Origin: Bradysia coprophila
Taxonomy: Eukaryota; Arthropoda; Insecta; Diptera; Sciaridae
Length of the DNA: 64,000 nucleotides
Direction of reading: 5' to 3'
NCBI RefSeq assembly: GCF_014529535.1
Contig: NC_050736.1
Span: forward strand, 4,154,001 to 4,218,000
Shown piece by piece: positions 59,631-64,000 of the stretch (position 1 is the first letter of the stretch; each line of letters begins with the position of its first letter). The notes under the pieces were generated by a model. It was not told where the DNA came from and made no database searches. It saw only the letters and a program-made list of their open reading frames with translations. The position numbers and the translations under genes are program-made.

Positions 59631-62600
59631 ATTCAAATAAATTTGAAACAGTTAGTCTTTGTTAAGTTTTTTGAAAAGCTAAATCGAATTATTGTGGGAG
59701 AATTAATTTTATTACCGAGGAACTTGTCACATATATCGCGTTCGCTTAAAACAGTGTGTCGGGTCACCAGTTGATTTAAATAATTTTCTTGCTTTTACAG
59801 TTTCACATGTGCGCATTAAGTATATTTTCAATTGAAAATTACGATTTTTTTTTGTTTATGGTTTATAAGCACAGAGCTTGACACACCGGTTTCAATTTGT
59901 TGTGTTTTTATTGTTTGAAGTAATTTGTCTATAATAAATCAACAGGTCGCTGTTATAACGAAGTTGATTGAATTGCTTTTAGTTCTTCATCAATTTAATG
60001 ACCCCACAATAATAATAAAAACAAATCGAAACATTATGAAATGACACTATTGTTATTATTATTTATTTATCTAAACATGAAAAATATGATGAAAACGAAT
60101 GGAAAATGGATCTGATCCAAAGAACATGAAACTTAGTAATTTAATGTAGATTTAAACATTTTCAGCTGGGATTGTAAACGATTTTTTTTTATAATTTGCT
60201 TTTGATTTTTGTTAATGTGAAAAATGCAATCATTTTAATATTTTCAGCATTGTTTACATAAATCGCTTTAAAAATAAATTATGATTCCCCAGTGAATAAA
60301 CAATTTTAACCAAAAAATATTGAAAGGTTAAAAAAAGAGAGTTTTTAGCATTAAAGAAATTAGCTTCAAAATGGAATGTTTGTTCAAGATTATACAAGAA
60401 AGAAAAAAGCTAAAACATATTACACAACTCGCTTTAAAAGTCTTAAAATACACAATTTTTATTTTGGTTTTGATTGAAGTTTATTTCATTTCAAAGGATT
60501 TTATCATTATGCCGAATAAAATTGATACACAAATTACCAAACTTGGAATTTACTTTTTTTAATTAAGACATGGTGTGTAGGTGTTTCAAATCAAATCAAT
60601 CTATTTGGTCCCCTGATAAAAAGTGTCTATGGGATCGACTCGATCCGAATCGATTTATGGGTCGCTCAAGGACGAAGTGTGTGAAAAATAGCGAAAATCA
60701 CATGCAAATCAGGTTTTCAGAATTTTTTTCATTTCGGACTAATGATGAAGAGTGATGTTAGGACATCTTAGTTTATGTTGGTGTAAAATCATCCCGAGAA
60801 AGCCTATATTCTGAGAGCAAGTCCTTATCAGTGACGAGCGACACTAAAAATATTATTATGTGGAAATGTTCAGTGTAACCTGGGCTTCAAGATAATGCCA
60901 AAAAAAGTTTCATTTTTTCAGATTTGTTTGATACATTCAGATAAAACTCATTACTCGGTACTCCCGGCGAACTTTGGTAAGTTGTACTAGACGTCCACGC
61001 AAATGTTCCGATCCCTTGCCCATGTTGCATTTCTCGAAGATTTCAATATGAAAAAATATGAGCTCGAGCCGGAGGCGAATTTTAGTTTAGTAACCGACGA
61101 AGCTGCGTTATTTCGCCACTAGTTAGAAAAAAATTCTTTTCAGAGAAAATAAGCGATTGTTTTTGTATCCGCGAGAGGTATGTACTTTCACAAGAACTCT
61201 ACTATTCTACGTATTATCAGTAACCAACTCACGAAATTCGTTTTCTGTGAAATTTAAACAGACGGATTTTAATAGGTTTTTATGATACAGTATTAAGGTT
61301 ATAGCCACCGAAACCGAAGCGAAATGACTAACAGAGACACTAAACGCCGATCTACGCACAGATCTATCAGTAGATCCGTTGTTAAGGTAAAATGATTCCA
61401 TGAAACTATTACTCAAATGATCACGTTCGTTGTAGCTTCAGATTCTCAGTAGATATTAAATCCTTCACAGACTTCAAGTAATATCACCAGTAGGGTGTTT
61501 CTCAAAGTTGGTTATCTTACCCTCGTTAATCCATCGGATACTACGCTATTCTTTAGGGCGTATAAAGACCGGAGTTTGGTTGCATAGTCCAGACCTCTCT
61601 TTAAACTCATTTTTGGAGACCATTGTTGATGAAAAAGCTTTATCTTTTTCGTTGATTAATGAATTAAACAAGACTATTTAACAAATTCCCATTCCTTCAT
61701 ATCCGAGGATTCACTAGAGTAAGAGAACCAACTTGCTTGTTTGTTTGTTTATTTATACATCTTGAAATTTACATCACCAGACTAGCCCGACAGTATCGAT
61801 TATTTATGTAGCCGCTGTCCATAACATATGATATAACCGTAAAAGGGTACTTCGGATTCTCTTCCCTGTCAGGGTCGTGGCTGGAGGGTTTTAGAAATGA
61901 TTTCTCTTAAATTTTCCCGTACAAAAATTTAGGAACGGTTTTGAACCTGCCCTGAAAATCCTGTCTGACGACGTGTTCCCCGCAAAGTTCTTCAAGTGGA
62001 AGATCTTATTTAAATCCCGCAGAACATTATTGTATCAACTAATATATTCGCTAACTATTGTAATTATATTGCGGGAAAGTCAGTTGTTGAACCGATTTTA
62101 TTCAAAATTTTAATCAATCCGGATGTTTTAGTCTCAAAATGTTCCGACCCTTAGTGCTTTTGTCCGTATCACGTGCATGTACTGCTTCGCATCAATATGA
62201 TGACTCTTCTCAAATTATTAATTACAATAAATATTTGGTGCAATACTATTTGTATGTTTATCAACTTAACACAAAGACCAGCATATTCGGTGGAACTCAA
62301 TTTCATTTTGAGTTGAAAATATTTTTTTTTCCATTACATTCTGATATGCCTATTGTGAATACGAGCAAGCACTTCTTGGGATCAGAGGACAGAAAAACAT
62401 TGATTTATGATAAACAATACGTTATACATAACGGTCATGGGCTTAATTGTTAATATTTTGTTGTTTACATACATGGGTCTTCTGTGTAAATGTTTGAGAT
62501 TCAAGATAAGGTGTCATTGACATTGATACGAAAGAGATGAATAAAAATAGTAAAATGAAGCCACAGCCGTCAATTAGTTAGATTTTTCATTAACAATCAA

Positions 62601-63820
62601 AAGTGGAATGTGATGAAGTCTTGCTGAGTTATCTGAACTTAAAATAGACTAAACGCGTCTGTGCCATATAAGGGTAATTTAATTATTCATCTTCTTCCTG
62701 TCGAACCTTTGTAACAGCGCTCGAATTTTACTGCCGCACATGCAACAGAGTATCATACTGATGTTGTAGTATAGAATTAATTAAAAACGACCTGTAGTCC
62801 TGTATGTAGTATCAAATGAAGTGTAAGACTCTCAAAAATAATATTCTACTACTCCTTCCTCTTCCCCTAAAACCATACATTTCTTTCAAACATACAAGTT
62901 ACGGATTTACTTTTGCTATTCTCTAGATATTTGCGGAAAACAGATTTAGCTGACAGTATCAGCATGTGTGGACTTTACGTCAAATGATACTCAGATTTCG
63001 ATCTTTTCGATGAAGAAGTAAAAACAATTCTAAGAAACCGATAATGAAACGTAAAGTCATCGTGTCCGGGTAAAACAGCTAAAAACTGCACAGAATATGC
63101 GTTACTAAGCAAAAAATACATCCTGAAATAAGTCAGTGAGCTTCTCGATCAACTCTTAAAATTATTGCAATATGTACACCGCTACATCCTCGTTCGAAAT
63201 TGTTTATTTCAATAACACGCAAATCAAGCATAGCTAGAAACTTGTTGTTTTGTGACTAATGACCGCAAACATGACTAATTCTGCGAATTGATTTTCAAGG
63301 AAGAACAACAATGTAAACAGATGATAAAACGATTATTTAACGTTCCAGACTAAGTTGGCAACAAAGTCCAAATAAATTGTGTAATAGAGCTAGCCGGCTT
63401 ATATTCACTGACACAAACGCACATTTTCGAGACGACAAAATATCTGCTAAATTTGCCATAGAATCCGACATGAAAAAAAAATCGGGGTGCTGACCTTGTT
63501 TAAAATGTATTTTGCATGTAGATAGAAACCACAAGCAATCTTAAATTAAATAGGCAGAGACGTTCTTAATCGAACTGCTGGAAATAAATTTTTTTATCGT
63601 CCATCCCAAGTATAAGGTCATGCCTTTATCACATAATAATAATGTAGATAAGACAGTGAAGAGATGAATCTGACTCAAATAGCAGTATTAAATTCATGCT
63701 GAATGGTTTCTTTATCACTTTTGTACATTCGTTAATGAGGAATAAAATGTCATGTCTCTAACAGTTAGTAGAGGAAACGTTCTGAACACTTAAATTTGTG
63801 CTCACGATTGTCATAACATT
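59631..63820. other. Intergenic, 3' flank of the synaptopodin-like gene; no gene supported
   Basis: The 3' UTR probably ends near the AATAAA at 59933-59938. Beyond it I see no exon with splice context. The open frames at 60371-60562 and 62139-62453 are AT-rich singletons. A TTTGTTTGTTTATTTAT simple stretch occurs near 61740. A small palindrome, AACGCCGATCTACGCACAGA followed by TCTATCAGTAGATC, is near 61350. Confidence 0.45.
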
Positions 63821-63934
63821 TGTATGCTTGCTAAGAGGACCGAAAGTAAAGCTGTCAATTCGCGGGGCGAAAGCTTCTGCTTTCGCCCCTTGAATTGACA
63901 TTTCTTTACTTTCGATCCTCTTAGCAAGCATACA
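63821..63934. repeat. Foldback with about 55-bp arms and a tiny loop
   Basis: TGTATGCTTGCTAAGAGGA, CCGAAAGTAAAG, CTGTCAATTC and GGGGCGAAAGC (63821-63876) are mirrored by GCTTTCGCCCC, GAATTGACA, CTTTACTTTCG and TCCTCTTAGCAAGCATACA (about 63879-63934) with only a few mismatches. The GC-rich centre is unlike the AT-rich surroundings. Confidence 0.9.
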
Positions 63935-64000
63935 ATACTTAATACGTAACTCTTTCGGCCTACTTTACTCAATCGATACGTAAATAACTATTGGGTCAGA

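Noticed and set aside
62139..62453. 104-codon open frame near the window end
   Set aside because: No recognised family and no neighbours or splice sites to support it; the open length is not exceptional for the scan size.

Overview
The window looks like euchromatic nuclear DNA from an insect. It is strongly AT-rich, the genes carry GT-AG spliceosomal introns, and the gene set (fatty acyl-CoA reductase, a single-domain KIM-type tyrosine phosphatase like fly PTP-ER, cathepsin L-like protease, chascon/synaptopodin-like protein) is typical of insects, most likely a fly or gnat. The species cannot be fixed from sequence alone. No bacterial, viral, CRISPR or operon features are visible, and I recognised no tRNA or rRNA gene.

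Layout. 1-552 is the 3' end of an unidentified secreted-type gene on +. 553-6046 is intergenic and full of small repeats: a diverged tandem duplication, foldbacks and two TIR elements. 6047-8141 (+) is a small four-exon gene for a predicted secreted cysteine-rich protein. 13404-22035 (-) is a complete nine-exon fatty acyl-CoA reductase of 568 aa. 26623-31745 (+) is a three-exon, 1639-aa, membrane-anchored protein tyrosine phosphatase with three tandem kinase-interaction motifs. 31746-38425 is a gene-free cluster of foldback elements, one with perfect 77-bp arms. 38426-39969 (-) is a five-exon papain/cathepsin L-like protease of 340 aa. 41912-59630 (+) is a large multi-promoter gene for a synaptopodin/chascon-like cytoskeletal protein. 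Its introns hold a mitochondrial COX1 fragment, a hAT-like MITE, and TTAA-flanked MITE copies. 59631-64000 is intergenic and ends in a long foldback.

The genes are functionally unrelated: lipid reduction (peroxisome/ER membrane), ERK/MAPK dephosphorylation, lysosomal or digestive proteolysis, actin-associated scaffolding, and small secreted proteins. I see no evidence that they act as one system. The most distinctive signals are the triplicated KIM module of the phosphatase, the GC-AG cassette exon and alternative starts of the synaptopodin-like gene, and several short non-autonomous repeat families whose target-site duplications and hairpin structure can be read directly.

All exon models were assembled by hand from splice signals, reading phase and protein-family fit. 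No transcript data or database search was available.
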